A DNA stretch of 64,000 bases, from positions 16,423 to 80,422 of the forward strand of contig NZ_ANLA01000024.1 of NCBI RefSeq assembly GCF_000348685.1, read 5' to 3'. The DNA is from Xanthomarina gelatinilytica. Its GTDB lineage: Bacteria; Bacteroidota; Bacteroidia; Flavobacteriales; Flavobacteriaceae. The position numbers and the translations under genes were made by a program. The notes below the pieces were generated by a model. The model did no database searches, was not told where the DNA came from, and saw nothing but the letters and a program-made list of their open reading frames with translations. Shown here piece by piece: positions 9,420 through 16,588 of the stretch (positions within the stretch are counted from its first letter, which is position 1; each line of letters begins with the position of its first letter).

Positions 9420-10046
9420 ATGCGTGTACAAACCCTTTTTGAAGAACGATTAAATGCCTTAACACATGCAGTAGGTGCCTTAATGGGCATTGTGGCTTTA
9501 GTGTTGTTGGTTGTTTATAACTCAAACAAAACCAGCTGGAGCCTGTTTAGCGTTATAGTTTACGGTTTAAGCATTATTATTCTCTTCAGTTCCTCAACCC
9601 TTTACCATGCCGTTCAAGCCGAAAAGCAAAAACATTATTTCAGGATTATAGATCATATTAGCATTTACCTTTTAATAGCTGGAACTTACACACCTGTTGC
9701 GCTTATTGCATTGGAACAGAGTAAAGGATGGCCCATTTTTTGGGTGGTTTGGGGGATTGCCCTTTTAGGTTTGGTTTTAAAACTGTTTTTTACAGGTAGG
9801 TTTGAAGTCTTTTCGGTTATCTTGTATTTAATCATGGGCTGGTTAATAGTGGTCGATTTTTCAAATCTCGCCCAATTTATTGGCACCAATGGAACCTTGT
9901 TGCTCTTTGCAGGAGGCCTGTTCTACACTTTAGGCATTGTGTTTTACGCCATTCATAAAATTCCTTTTAACCATGTTATTTGGCACCTGTTTGTTTTGGG
10001 TGGTGCCATTTGCCATTTTTTGTTGGTGTTTTTTTATGTGATTTAA
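9420..10046 (+). CDS. Hemolysin III (PAQR-like) family membrane protein
   Basis: This 208-residue protein has seven predicted membrane helices and typical family motifs: NALTHAVGALMGI near the N-terminus, SSSTLYHAVQ, RIIDHISIYLLIAGTYTPV, and HKIPFNHVIWHLFVLGGAICHF at the end. These His/Ser/Asp positions form the zinc site in PAQR relatives. Members are called hemolysin III, but their natural role in bacteria is unclear. The ATG begins on the base after the DUF4294 stop. Confidence 0.9.
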   Translation: MRVQTLFEERLNALTHAVGALMGIVALVLLVVYNSNKTSWSLFSVIVYGLSIIILFSSSTLYHAVQAEKQKHYFRIIDHISIYLLIAGTYTPVALIALEQSKGWPIFWVVWGIALLGLVLKLFFTGRFEVFSVILYLIMGWLIVVDFSNLAQFIGTNGTLLLFAGGLFYTLGIVFYAIHKIPFNHVIWHLFVLGGAICHFLLVFFYVI

Positions 10047-10060
10047 GTTTTTAAATCCAA

Positions 10061-10594
10061 TCAATTGACTTTGTATTCTTTTAAAGAGTTATACTTTTTT
10101 ATAATGTATAATATGTTTTTTTCAGTTCCTTGCATGGAATCGAATTCTTCTAAAAGCTCAGGATCGTCCTTAAGGTATGCTCTTAGTTGTGCATGTGCTT
10201 TTTTTCTGGCAAAAGGCATACCCATATCAATAAACTCTAACTCAGAACCTTTTTTAGAGACGTAAAATAGAGGTGTGCTTAGCATTTCAAAAACTTCAAT
10301 CTCTCCTTCAACAATTCGTTTTAGATACCATGTGTCATATATGGTTACTATGTAACTATCGCCATCTGCACCATTAAACAACTTTAAACTTTTTACCTCG
10401 CTAATTTCAATTTTGGTTTTTTTGCCTGTGGCATCCTCTATCTTAAAACCAATATTTTCTTTATCAAACAAATTGAAGCTTCTTTTTATACTTCCGTAAA
10501 TGGTATCTTTGTTTTTAGTAACCATATATTCACGTTCTTGAGCCAAATGAATATGGGTAATAAATAAGCAAAGTGTTAAAGTAAAAAACTTCAT
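10061..10594 (-). CDS. Exported hypothetical protein
   Basis: I do not recognise a characterised family. The start at 10594 (MKFFTLTLCLFITHIHLAQ) gives 177 residues with a signal peptide; a TTG two codons upstream is the alternative. The mature part has a beta-strand opening (EYMVTKNKDTIYGSIKRSF, a pattern seen in many flavobacterial surface proteins) and a charged helical C-terminus (AHAQLRAYLKDDPELLEEFDSM). It lies last in a minus-strand series below DUF4268. Confidence 0.6.
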   Translation of the reverse strand: MKFFTLTLCLFITHIHLAQEREYMVTKNKDTIYGSIKRSFNLFDKENIGFKIEDATGKKTKIEISEVKSLKLFNGADGDSYIVTIYDTWYLKRIVEGEIEVFEMLSTPLFYVSKKGSELEFIDMGMPFARKKAHAQLRAYLKDDPELLEEFDSMQGTEKNILYIIKKYNSLKEYKVN

Positions 10595-10642
10595 GTGCAA
10601 TTAGTTAAGTGTGTTTTTGGGTTTTAAACATGTATTGGTTGG

Positions 10643-11071
10643 TTAGCCTTTGATAATATCTTTGTATTCTTCAAAAAAGGCTTCAAACTTACTCATGGTT
10701 TCATAAAAAAACTCCATGACCAAGCGCCAGGATTTTTTGTTATGTATGGAAACCGAAGCATCCAAGAGAACATACACCCTTGAAATTTCTTTTCCGTTTT
10801 CCAAAACATATGCTTCTTCAAAAACAGCTTCTGGTAAATATTCTTCTAATAGAATAGATTTTAAAGCCATAAGTTTCCCCCAATGATTAATGCGTTCTTC
10901 CAGGTCGTCCTCCAGATCCAAGGCCACCAAAGCCTTTTTAGTGTCAAAATGAAATTTAAAACTCAAGCCCTTTGTTTTGGTGTCGTACAATAACCATTTT
11001 CTTGGAAACGACTTCCCAAAACTGGTCCAAAATTCTTGCTTTAATAATTTAGATTCTTCTTTGCTAAACAT
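10643..11071 (-). CDS. DUF4268 domain-containing protein
   Basis: This 142-residue cytosolic protein matches the DUF4268 family in size and in motifs such as EFWTSFGKSFPRKWLLYDTK, HFDTKKALVALDLE and a Trp/Phe-rich C-terminus (MEFFYETMSKFEAFFEEY). Larger relatives carry this domain next to restriction-like or DUF91 modules, but this stand-alone form is common in Bacteroidota. It starts 4 bases after the ZIP transporter stop, so it is probably in the same transcript. Function is unknown. Confidence 0.8.
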   Translation of the reverse strand: MFSKEESKLLKQEFWTSFGKSFPRKWLLYDTKTKGLSFKFHFDTKKALVALDLEDDLEERINHWGKLMALKSILLEEYLPEAVFEEAYVLENGKEISRVYVLLDASVSIHNKKSWRLVMEFFYETMSKFEAFFEEYKDIIKG

Positions 11072-11075
11072 AAAC

Positions 11076-11750
11076 TTAAATTAAATAGGCAATGGCCACA
11101 CCAAAAATGATAGCCAATAATTTAGACATATTAAACTTATGTCCTTCGCTGCTTTCAAATAAAATAACCGTGCAAATATGGAAAAAGATACCTATAACAA
11201 TGGCATTAATGATATATATGTGTTGTTCGGCCAAGCTTGTGTTGTTGGATATAAATGTTCCAAGAGGCGTCATGGCAGCAAAAAATATTAAAAAACCAGC
11301 AATTTGCATTTTGCTGTAGTTGGATTGTACCAAAAAACTGGTTATTAAGGTTGCAATGGGAATTTTATGTATTAAAACCCCATAAACCATATCGTTGTGT
11401 TGGTGAATGGGAAATCCTTCTAAAAAACTATGGATACACAAACTAATAAACAACAACCAAGGAAATTGGGTATTGTCTTTATGTATATGAATGTGTCCGT
11501 GTTCGGCTCCTTTAGAGAAAAACTCCAAAATAATTTGAAGCAAAATACCAAACATAATATACAAACCGGTTAATTTGGCATCCAAGTGGTGGTACACTTC
11601 CGGCAACAAATCAAACAAAGTTAAGGCCAATAAAAAAGCACCGCTAAAAGAGAGTAGGAGCTTGGTAAACAAACTGCGTTTTTGTTTTAAAACCAAAACA
11701 ATCAATGCGCCAATTAGTACAGCAAGTACAGGTAAAAGGTATTTATTCAT
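11076..11750 (-). CDS. ZIP family divalent metal transporter
   Basis: From the ATG at 11750 the protein has 224 residues and about seven or eight membrane helices. A TTG two codons upstream is less likely. A His-rich loop GHIHIHKD sits between the third and fourth helices, as in ZIP proteins. The transmembrane metal-site motifs are HSFLEGFPI and HKIPIATLI, in which the His/Glu positions bind Zn2+ or Fe2+. It imports divalent metal into the cytosol; the metal is not specified. It lies between a methyltransferase gene and DUF4268 on the same strand. Confidence 0.85.
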   Translation of the reverse strand: MNKYLLPVLAVLIGALIVLVLKQKRSLFTKLLLSFSGAFLLALTLFDLLPEVYHHLDAKLTGLYIMFGILLQIILEFFSKGAEHGHIHIHKDNTQFPWLLFISLCIHSFLEGFPIHQHNDMVYGVLIHKIPIATLITSFLVQSNYSKMQIAGFLIFFAAMTPLGTFISNNTSLAEQHIYIINAIVIGIFFHICTVILFESSEGHKFNMSKLLAIIFGVAIAYLI

Positions 11751-11803
11751 AAGCAACCAATAACTCAGGGAAAACTGAGAAAAGTTTAATGCCGATTATC
11801 GAC

Positions 11804-12535
11804 TTATTTAAAAATCATGATCAAACGTTCAGAACTATTTTTATCAAACTTACGCAATTTATAGTCTCCAAAGACATCCAGCAAATGTACGTTTGCTTTT
11901 TCAAAAAGGGTTTCAAAATCCTTTAAGGTAAAGGCTTTTACACGTTCTTGAAAGGCAAAGTGTTGTCCTTTGTCTTCAAAAAAAATATCTTTGAACAAAT
12001 AACCGTCTTTTACATAACGTTTTAAGCGGAACCTAATGCCTTCAACCGTTTTGGTGTCTTCAGGAACCAAATTGTTCAGAATAAAGTCACTGTTCATAAA
12101 ATCAATCACCCCAAAACCATATTCGTTTAAATCTGCTTGTATGGCGTTTATGGTTCTTAAATTATCAGCTTCATCGTCAAAGTAACCAAAACTGGTAAAT
12201 AAATTAAGAACAGCATCAAATTTTTTATTGTAAGGTTGGCACATGTCATGCACTTCAAAATGCAGCTTATCGTTTTCAAATTGTTTGGCGTAGGCAATAC
12301 TGTTTTCAGACAAATCCACACCAGTAACATCATACCCCAAAGAATTTAAATATACAGAATGCCTGCCTTTGCCACAAGCCAGGTCCAGGATTTTTCCATC
12401 TTCGGGTAGGTTTAAATAATTGGTAAGGTTGTCCATAAACATTTGTGCTTCGTCATGGTCCCTATCTTTATATAAAATATGGTAATAAGGTGTATCAAAC
12501 CAAGAGGCATACCATTTAGTTGTGTTTTCGGTCAT
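11804..12535 (-). CDS. Class I SAM-dependent methyltransferase
   Basis: This 243-residue protein has the SAM-binding motif I ILDLACGKGRHSVYL at about residues 46-60, then VTGVDLSENSI (motif II) and FDAVLNLFTSFGYF (motif III). The N-terminal WYASWFDTPYYHILYKDRD is shared by a flavobacterial group of small-molecule methyltransferases. The acceptor substrate is not known. The ATG at 12535 is the natural start and lies 54 bases upstream, across a gap, of the ZIP gene order. Confidence 0.82.
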   Translation of the reverse strand: MTENTTKWYASWFDTPYYHILYKDRDHDEAQMFMDNLTNYLNLPEDGKILDLACGKGRHSVYLNSLGYDVTGVDLSENSIAYAKQFENDKLHFEVHDMCQPYNKKFDAVLNLFTSFGYFDDEADNLRTINAIQADLNEYGFGVIDFMNSDFILNNLVPEDTKTVEGIRFRLKRYVKDGYLFKDIFFEDKGQHFAFQERVKAFTLKDFETLFEKANVHLLDVFGDYKLRKFDKNSSERLIMIFK

Positions 12536-12562
12536 ATCAAATGTCCCTAAAAATGGGATGTA

Positions 12563-12625
12563 TTTTTTGGGGTTACGCTACTTCGTTTTCACGAAACAGC
12601 GTCAGGCTTTCGCAAGTCGCTTTTT
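12563..12625. repeat. GC-richer intergenic segment with nested hairpins, probable dispersed repeat
   Basis: The segment lies in the divergent gap between the methyltransferase and the THUMP methyltransferase. It contains the hairpin TTCGT-TTTC-ACGAA (12582-12595) followed by a GCTTTCGCAAGTCGC stretch. Its base composition and wording resemble short intergenic repeats seen in Bacteroidota rather than promoter DNA. No open frame of interest overlaps it. Confidence 0.35.
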
Positions 12626-12725
12626 ATGTTGTTACCAAGTCACTTTGTTCCAGATAACCACAAAAAGAGCTTCAACAATTGCTCAATCCTTAACCCATTT
12701 CATTTAAGTTGCCACAAAAATACTG

Positions 12726-12733
12726 TATTTTTG
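12726..12733 (+). promoter_or_regulatory. Bacteroidota -7 promoter element for the THUMP methyltransferase
   Basis: TATTTTTG matches TAnnTTTG exactly and is followed by C. A start of transcription a few bases downstream would leave a leader of roughly 15 bases to the ATG at 12754. A TTG lies only 14 bases upstream (12709-12711), closer than the usual 19-20, so the -33 element is uncertain. Confidence 0.5.
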
Positions 12734-12753
12734 CAATCTATTTAATGTCTGCA

Positions 12754-13911
12754 ATGGAGAATAATTTTAAAATGGTTGCCAAAACCTTATTTGGCTTTGA
12801 AGAATTACTGGCAAAAGAACTCACACAGCTTGGCGCACAAGATGTAAAAATAGGGGTTAGAAACGTAAGTTTTACGGGAGACAAAGGGTTTATGTACAAA
12901 GCTAATTTAGGCTTACGTACAGCTATAAAAATCTTAAAACCCATAGAAACCTTTAAAGTGTTCAATGAAAAAGACCTATACGATAAAATTTACAACATGT
13001 CTTGGGAACCTTATTTAAAACCTACAGGAACCCTTGCAGTGGATGCCACCATAAATTCCAATGTTTTTACACATTCACTATATGTGGCACAAAAAACCAA
13101 AGATGCTGTGGTAGATAAATTTCGTGATACTACAGGACAAAGGCCTAATGTAGATTTAAAATTTCCAGACTTAAAGATTAATGTGCATATAGACAGAGAG
13201 ATTTGCCATATTTCTTTAGATTCTTCTGGAGATTCTTTACACAAACGTGGTTATAAAACAGCCACGAACATTGCTCCAATCAATGAAGTGCTTGCAGCTG
13301 GTTTGGTGATGCTTTCCGGTTGGGGTGGACAATGCGATTTTATGGATCCCATGTGTGGAAGTGGTACCATTTTGGCAGAAGCGGCCATGATAGCATGTAA
13401 CATTCCTCCCAATTTAATGCGTAAGGAATTTGCTTTTGAGCGTTGGGCAGATTGGGATGTGGATTTATTTGAAAAAATTGAAGAATCGCTTTTAAGTAAA
13501 ACCAGGGATTTCCATTATAAAATTATGGGTTACGATAAATCCCCAAGTGCTGTGGCCAAAGCCAAGGACAATATTAAAAATGCCCATCTGGAAGAATTCA
13601 TAAGCATTAAGCACGAAGATTTCTTTAAAACCCAAAAAGCTGGTGAAGATAAGCTGCACATGGTTTTTAATCCTCCTTATGGAGAACGTTTAGATATTGA
13701 GATGGAAGAGTTCTACAAAAATATTGGCGATACACTTAAACAAGGCTATCCAGGAACAGACGCTTGGTTTATAACATCTAACTTAGATGCATTAAAGCAC
13801 GTTGGGTTAAGACCTTCCAGAAAAATACATTTGGTAAATGCCAAATTGGAAGCACGTTTTGTAAAATACGTGATGTATGAAGGAAGCAAAAAAGCGAAAT
13901 ACAATAATTAA
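12754..13911 (+). CDS. THUMP domain class I SAM-dependent RNA methyltransferase
   Basis: From the ATG at 12754 (MENNFKMVAKTLFGFEELLAKEL) the protein has 385 residues. Upstream in-frame starts at 12745 and a TTG at 12709 are possible, but the promoter box at 12726-12733 makes the downstream ATG more likely. The N-terminal half is a ferredoxin-like/THUMP region. The C-terminal half is a methyltransferase with DFMDPMCGSGTILAEAAMIA (motif I) and FNPPYGERL (NPPY catalytic motif for N-methylation of a base). It belongs with RlmL/YpsC-type proteins that make m2G in 23S rRNA. Its stop overlaps the convergent MarR gene by 4 bases. Confidence 0.85.
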   Translation: MENNFKMVAKTLFGFEELLAKELTQLGAQDVKIGVRNVSFTGDKGFMYKANLGLRTAIKILKPIETFKVFNEKDLYDKIYNMSWEPYLKPTGTLAVDATINSNVFTHSLYVAQKTKDAVVDKFRDTTGQRPNVDLKFPDLKINVHIDREICHISLDSSGDSLHKRGYKTATNIAPINEVLAAGLVMLSGWGGQCDFMDPMCGSGTILAEAAMIACNIPPNLMRKEFAFERWADWDVDLFEKIEESLLSKTRDFHYKIMGYDKSPSAVAKAKDNIKNAHLEEFISIKHEDFFKTQKAGEDKLHMVFNPPYGERLDIEMEEFYKNIGDTLKQGYPGTDAWFITSNLDALKHVGLRPSRKIHLVNAKLEARFVKYVMYEGSKKAKYNN

Positions 13912-14519
13912 GAAGCTTCTTTGGCGTTAAATTCCGGACAATCCACTCTAATGTCAGAAACTTTAAGAGGTTTGTTCAATAACTGACAATAATGGATTGA
14001 GTTCTTGTTTTCATAAAATTTGCAGCCATAACAGGTTCTTTGCACTGTTAAAATGCCAATTTGATTTAAGTTATATATAACTTGGCTCAAGGAATGAAAT
14101 AAATCGTCCTGTTTGGATGTTTCCAAAAGATCTAACTTGGATTTAATGGGAAGGGCAAAATCTTCGATTTGTTTTAAAAGGTTTTTTCCGGTTTCGGTTA
14201 ATAATATGGAATAGCTTCTACTGTCCAAGTTAGATACATCCTTTGCAATATATTCTTTCTTTAAAAGCACACGAACAGCATCACTAATGGTAGGTTTTGT
14301 AACATTGAACTCTTTGGCTAAATGACTGACATTGCATAAGTCTTGTTTGTGATACGCTATAAAAATCAACATTTGAATTTGTATGGGACTCAAGCCAAAT
14401 TCCTTGGCTTTTTTCCACAAAAGGGCTTTAAAAGCCTCAGAAATGCGTTCCAAGGCCACAATAATTTTACTGGAAGTACTTTGGTTTTGAAACTCTGGGT
14501 TAAATATAGAATTGCTCAT
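13908..14519 (-). CDS. MarR family regulator with C-terminal four-cysteine motif
   Basis: From the ATG at 14519 (MSNSIFNPEF) the protein has 203 residues; an upstream TTG at 14564 overlaps the promoter box and is unlikely. Residues 20-150 are a winged helix of MarR type, with recognition-region sequence NVSHLAKEFNVTKPTISDAVRVLLKKEYI and the wing DLDSRSYSILLTETG-like segment. The unusual part is the tail: Cys163-X2-Cys166-X11-Cys178-X15-Cys194 (RTCYGCKFYE, HYCQLLNKPL, RVDCPEF), a likely metal or Fe-S site or thiol sensor. The adjacent genes encode CxxC proteins, which suggests redox or thiol control. An operator-like motif overlaps its own promoter and recurs before the thioredoxin-like gene. 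Confidence 0.85.
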   Translation of the reverse strand: MSNSIFNPEFQNQSTSSKIIVALERISEAFKALLWKKAKEFGLSPIQIQMLIFIAYHKQDLCNVSHLAKEFNVTKPTISDAVRVLLKKEYIAKDVSNLDSRSYSILLTETGKNLLKQIEDFALPIKSKLDLLETSKQDDLFHSLSQVIYNLNQIGILTVQRTCYGCKFYENKNSIHYCQLLNKPLKVSDIRVDCPEFNAKEAS

Positions 14520-14561
14520 GTTATAGTTGTAAAATTGCCTATCAAGCACACACTCAATAGG

Positions 14562-14569
14562 CAAAGTTA
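14562..14569 (-). promoter_or_regulatory. -7 promoter element of the MarR regulator
   Basis: On the minus strand the sequence reads TAACTTTG followed by C, an exact TAnnTTTG match about 43 bases before the regulator's ATG. It overlaps the inverted repeat TTAG-N5-CTAA at 14567-14579, so a bound regulator would block it. Confidence 0.55.
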
Positions 14570-14588
14570 GTCATCCTAATTAAATTAG
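14567..14588. promoter_or_regulatory. Putative MarR operator (own promoter)
   Basis: Two overlapping symmetries are present: TTAGTCATCCTAA (14567-14579, TTAG-N5-CTAA) and CTAATTAAATTAG (14576-14588, a 13-base palindrome around a central A). The sub-sequence ATCCTAATTAAAT at 14573-14585 matches 12 of 13 bases of ATCCTAACTAAAT before the thioredoxin-like gene. Binding by the adjacent regulator is inferred. Confidence 0.5.
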
Positions 14589-14848
14589 TTGCAATGTTCC
14601 ATTTCAATAATATAAAAGCCTTTGTTTTTTATGGCATTGATAATGGTTTCCGTAGCTTGTTCCATATGGCAGAATTTACATTCGCTGGATGTTAATTTAC
14701 CGGTTTTAAATGGCTTGCTTTTTAAATATGTCCTGCCATAATTGAAAATGGTTTCTTCATTAGTGACCAAGTTGGGCACTAAAATATCAAAATGCATGAT
14801 TTCCCCATCTTCCCTTTGAACATAAGTGTCCCAAACAGATACTTTCAT
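14585..14848 (-). CDS. DUF2024 family protein
   Basis: From the ATG at 14848 (MKVSVWDTYVQREDG) the protein has 87 residues, the normal length for this family of small cytosolic proteins of unknown function. It contains ECKFCHMEQA, a CxxCH motif at Cys57/Cys60, and a further Cys86 next to the C-terminus. The start lies one base after the stop of the thioredoxin-like gene, so the two are surely one transcript. The CxxC content fits the thiol theme of the neighbourhood. An upstream in-frame ATG at 14899 would overlap the preceding gene. Confidence 0.8.
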   Translation of the reverse strand: MKVSVWDTYVQREDGEIMHFDILVPNLVTNEETIFNYGRTYLKSKPFKTGKLTSSECKFCHMEQATETIINAIKNKGFYIIEMEHCN

Positions 14849-14849
14849 T

Positions 14850-15083
14850 TTAACCTTTAACTTCTGCCATGGAAGCACCGTAATTAATATGCAACACATT
14901 TCCGGTTGGTGTTACCATGGCCGGAACCGATTTAACACCTGCTTTTTCTGCCTCCTCAATTCTGTTTCTGTGTTCACCAATATTAACAATCTCTACGTTT
15001 TGTTTGCCAACTAAGTCTACAATGTCGTGTTCTGCACTTAGGCAAACAGGACATCCTGCGTGATAAAAAATGGATTTACTCAT
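14850..15083 (-). CDS. Small thioredoxin/glutaredoxin-like protein (CPVC)
   Basis: This 77-residue protein has a single thioredoxin fold: YHAGCPVCLSAEHD places the active-site pair at Cys11 and Cys14, and KSVPAMVT provides the cis-proline at Pro54. The CPVC motif is unusual between CGPC (thioredoxin) and CPYC (glutaredoxin). It is probably a cytosolic thiol-disulfide exchanger. It is the first gene of a two-gene unit with DUF2024, behind a good promoter and a copy of the motif seen before the MarR gene. Confidence 0.82.
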   Translation of the reverse strand: MSKSIFYHAGCPVCLSAEHDIVDLVGKQNVEIVNIGEHRNRIEEAEKAGVKSVPAMVTPTGNVLHINYGASMAEVKG

Positions 15084-15118
15084 AATTTAAAAATTTAAGT
15101 TATTGCATTATTGCAATT

Positions 15119-15126
15119 CAAATATA
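15119..15126 (-). promoter_or_regulatory. -7 promoter element of the thioredoxin-like/DUF2024 unit
   Basis: The minus strand reads TATATTTG, an exact TAnnTTTG match, about 36 bases before the ATG at 15083. The operator-like motif at 15128-15146 lies directly upstream of it. Confidence 0.55.
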
Positions 15127-15127
15127 G

Positions 15128-15146
15128 TAAGGAATCCTAACTAAAT
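15128..15146. promoter_or_regulatory. Putative MarR operator (thioredoxin-like unit)
   Basis: TAAGGAATCCTAA (15128-15140) contains the perfect odd-centred palindrome AGGA-A-TCCT. Its right half continues as ATCCTAACTAAAT (15134-15146), which matches the site at the MarR promoter in 12 of 13 positions. The site abuts the -7 box, a position where binding would repress. Confidence 0.5.
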
Positions 15147-15293
15147 AAAATATTTTTTATTTTTTAACATAGTTATTTGTATAAGATAGAAGAGAAAGCA
15201 GCTTAATTTAAGCTGGCAAGGTAGGTTTACAAAGGTTGAGACCTAATGTCACAACATTTATATAAGCACATGGATATTGTTTTTATTAAAAAA

Positions 15294-16025
15294 CTATTTA
15301 TTTTTTTTGTAAAACGGGATTAAATACGAGATGGAATATCCATAACCAAAACCAAAACCTCCACTGTCATAGGTTTTTTGGAAGCCTGGAATATAAAGGT
15401 TTTCAAAATTATTGGGTTGGTCTTGACTTATTAAGTATTTAAACTGAGCGTTCAAGCCAAGATATAGATTGTTTAATACTTCAACTTTAAGTCCTACAAT
15501 AAACTCTCCCCAAAGTGCAGAAAGACCACTGAATTTTTGTGACTCGTTTGAAGTTAATTGAGGGGACCAATATTGATCTTGGGCATACACGCCATAACTG
15601 TTTAAGGTTTGGCTAAAAGTACTGGCACCAACCCTAAATCCTCCATAAATCATGTTTTCCATTCCGTACCAGTTTTCGTAAGCGTTGTAATCCACTCCTG
15701 CTTTAAAATAACTTCCTTGGGTTGTGGCATTCAAATAATCGTTGTCTGTATCTTTTTCTTCAACCCCAATTTCCCCAGCCACATACCATTTTTTGGTAAG
15801 TCGGAAATCAGCATTAATTTCAAAACCTTTATACTCATCGTCTATAAAAGACCTAATAAGTTTACCTAAATCGCCACCAAGACGTAGGCCATAACTTTCC
15901 TTATATTTTAGGGAGTCTGTTTTGGTACTGACTATGCTATCGTTTTGAGCTTGACCAATAGTGCAAAAAAAGAGTATGGCAATAAAAGGGTTAATGATAT
16001 ATTTTATAGTGAATGTCATCTTCAT
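15294..16025 (-). CDS. DUF6048 family exported beta-rich protein
   Basis: This 243-residue protein has a signal peptide (ATG at 16025 or 16019, ending near IGQAQ) and then alternating aromatic beta strands (YGLRLGGDLGKLIRSF, WYVAGEIGVEEKD, YLGLNAQFKYLISQ) ending in a basic tail. This is the pattern of a small outer-membrane beta-barrel, and I recall it as DUF6048, which occurs beside DUF6452 in Flavobacteriia. Its start overlaps the end of DUF6452 by up to 35 bases, which indicates coupled translation. Confidence 0.75.
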   Translation of the reverse strand: MKMTFTIKYIINPFIAILFFCTIGQAQNDSIVSTKTDSLKYKESYGLRLGGDLGKLIRSFIDDEYKGFEINADFRLTKKWYVAGEIGVEEKDTDNDYLNATTQGSYFKAGVDYNAYENWYGMENMIYGGFRVGASTFSQTLNSYGVYAQDQYWSPQLTSNESQKFSGLSALWGEFIVGLKVEVLNNLYLGLNAQFKYLISQDQPNNFENLYIPGFQKTYDSGGFGFGYGYSISYLIPFYKKNK

Positions 16026-16512
16026 GCTCTACAGTTTGATTATCGTTTACAGATTGTGCTAATTGTATCCATTTGTTACCATCGTCTTCAACGCTAATGA
16101 CCACATTTTCAAAAATGGTTTTATACCCACAAGCGCGAGACACATAGACTTCTTTTCTTACATAACTTATGGTAATGGTATCTGGGTTTCCTAAAACAGT
16201 ATCGTTTTCATCTATTTTATATCCTTTGTGAAGGATGAATTGTGTGCTGTTTTCGGTAGTTTTTAAAGGCAAATAGACCTCTTTTTGTGCTTTGCTGCCA
16301 TCGTAACTGGAAACAACACCTGGGTCTGGATCGCCAACTCCGGTAACCCTTAATCTATTAACATTCTTTGGTGTGTTTTCACTAGGTAAGGTAATATCAT
16401 AAAATGCAATGTGAATTTTTGGGGTTGTTTCGGTGGTTTCCGAACAGATATCGTCTTTTTCACAGCTGCCAACCGTAAAACAGAGTACAAGTAAAGCGAT
16501 TATTTTTTTCAA
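15991..16512 (-). CDS. DUF6452 family lipoprotein
   Basis: I place the start at a TTG at 16512, reading MKKIIALLVLCFTVGSC, because this yields a proper lipoprotein signal with lipobox VGSC and 173 residues. An in-frame ATG at 16614 would instead overlap the end of rlmD and add 34 residues without signal character. The mature part (PKIHIAFYDI, NVNRLRVTGVG, RKEVYVSRACGYKTIFENVV) matches the DUF6452 family, of unknown function. It forms an overlapping pair with the DUF6048 gene and follows rlmD by about 75 bases. Confidence 0.7.
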   Translation of the reverse strand: MKKIIALLVLCFTVGSCEKDDICSETTETTPKIHIAFYDITLPSENTPKNVNRLRVTGVGDPDPGVVSSYDGSKAQKEVYLPLKTTENSTQFILHKGYKIDENDTVLGNPDTITISYVRKEVYVSRACGYKTIFENVVISVEDDGNKWIQLAQSVNDNQTVEHEDDIHYKIYH

Positions 16513-16588
16513 CTTAAATAGAATTTTAATGACTGATAATTTCAACTGTATATAACACCAATTGCTTAATAGTTTCAATGGATTTTTG

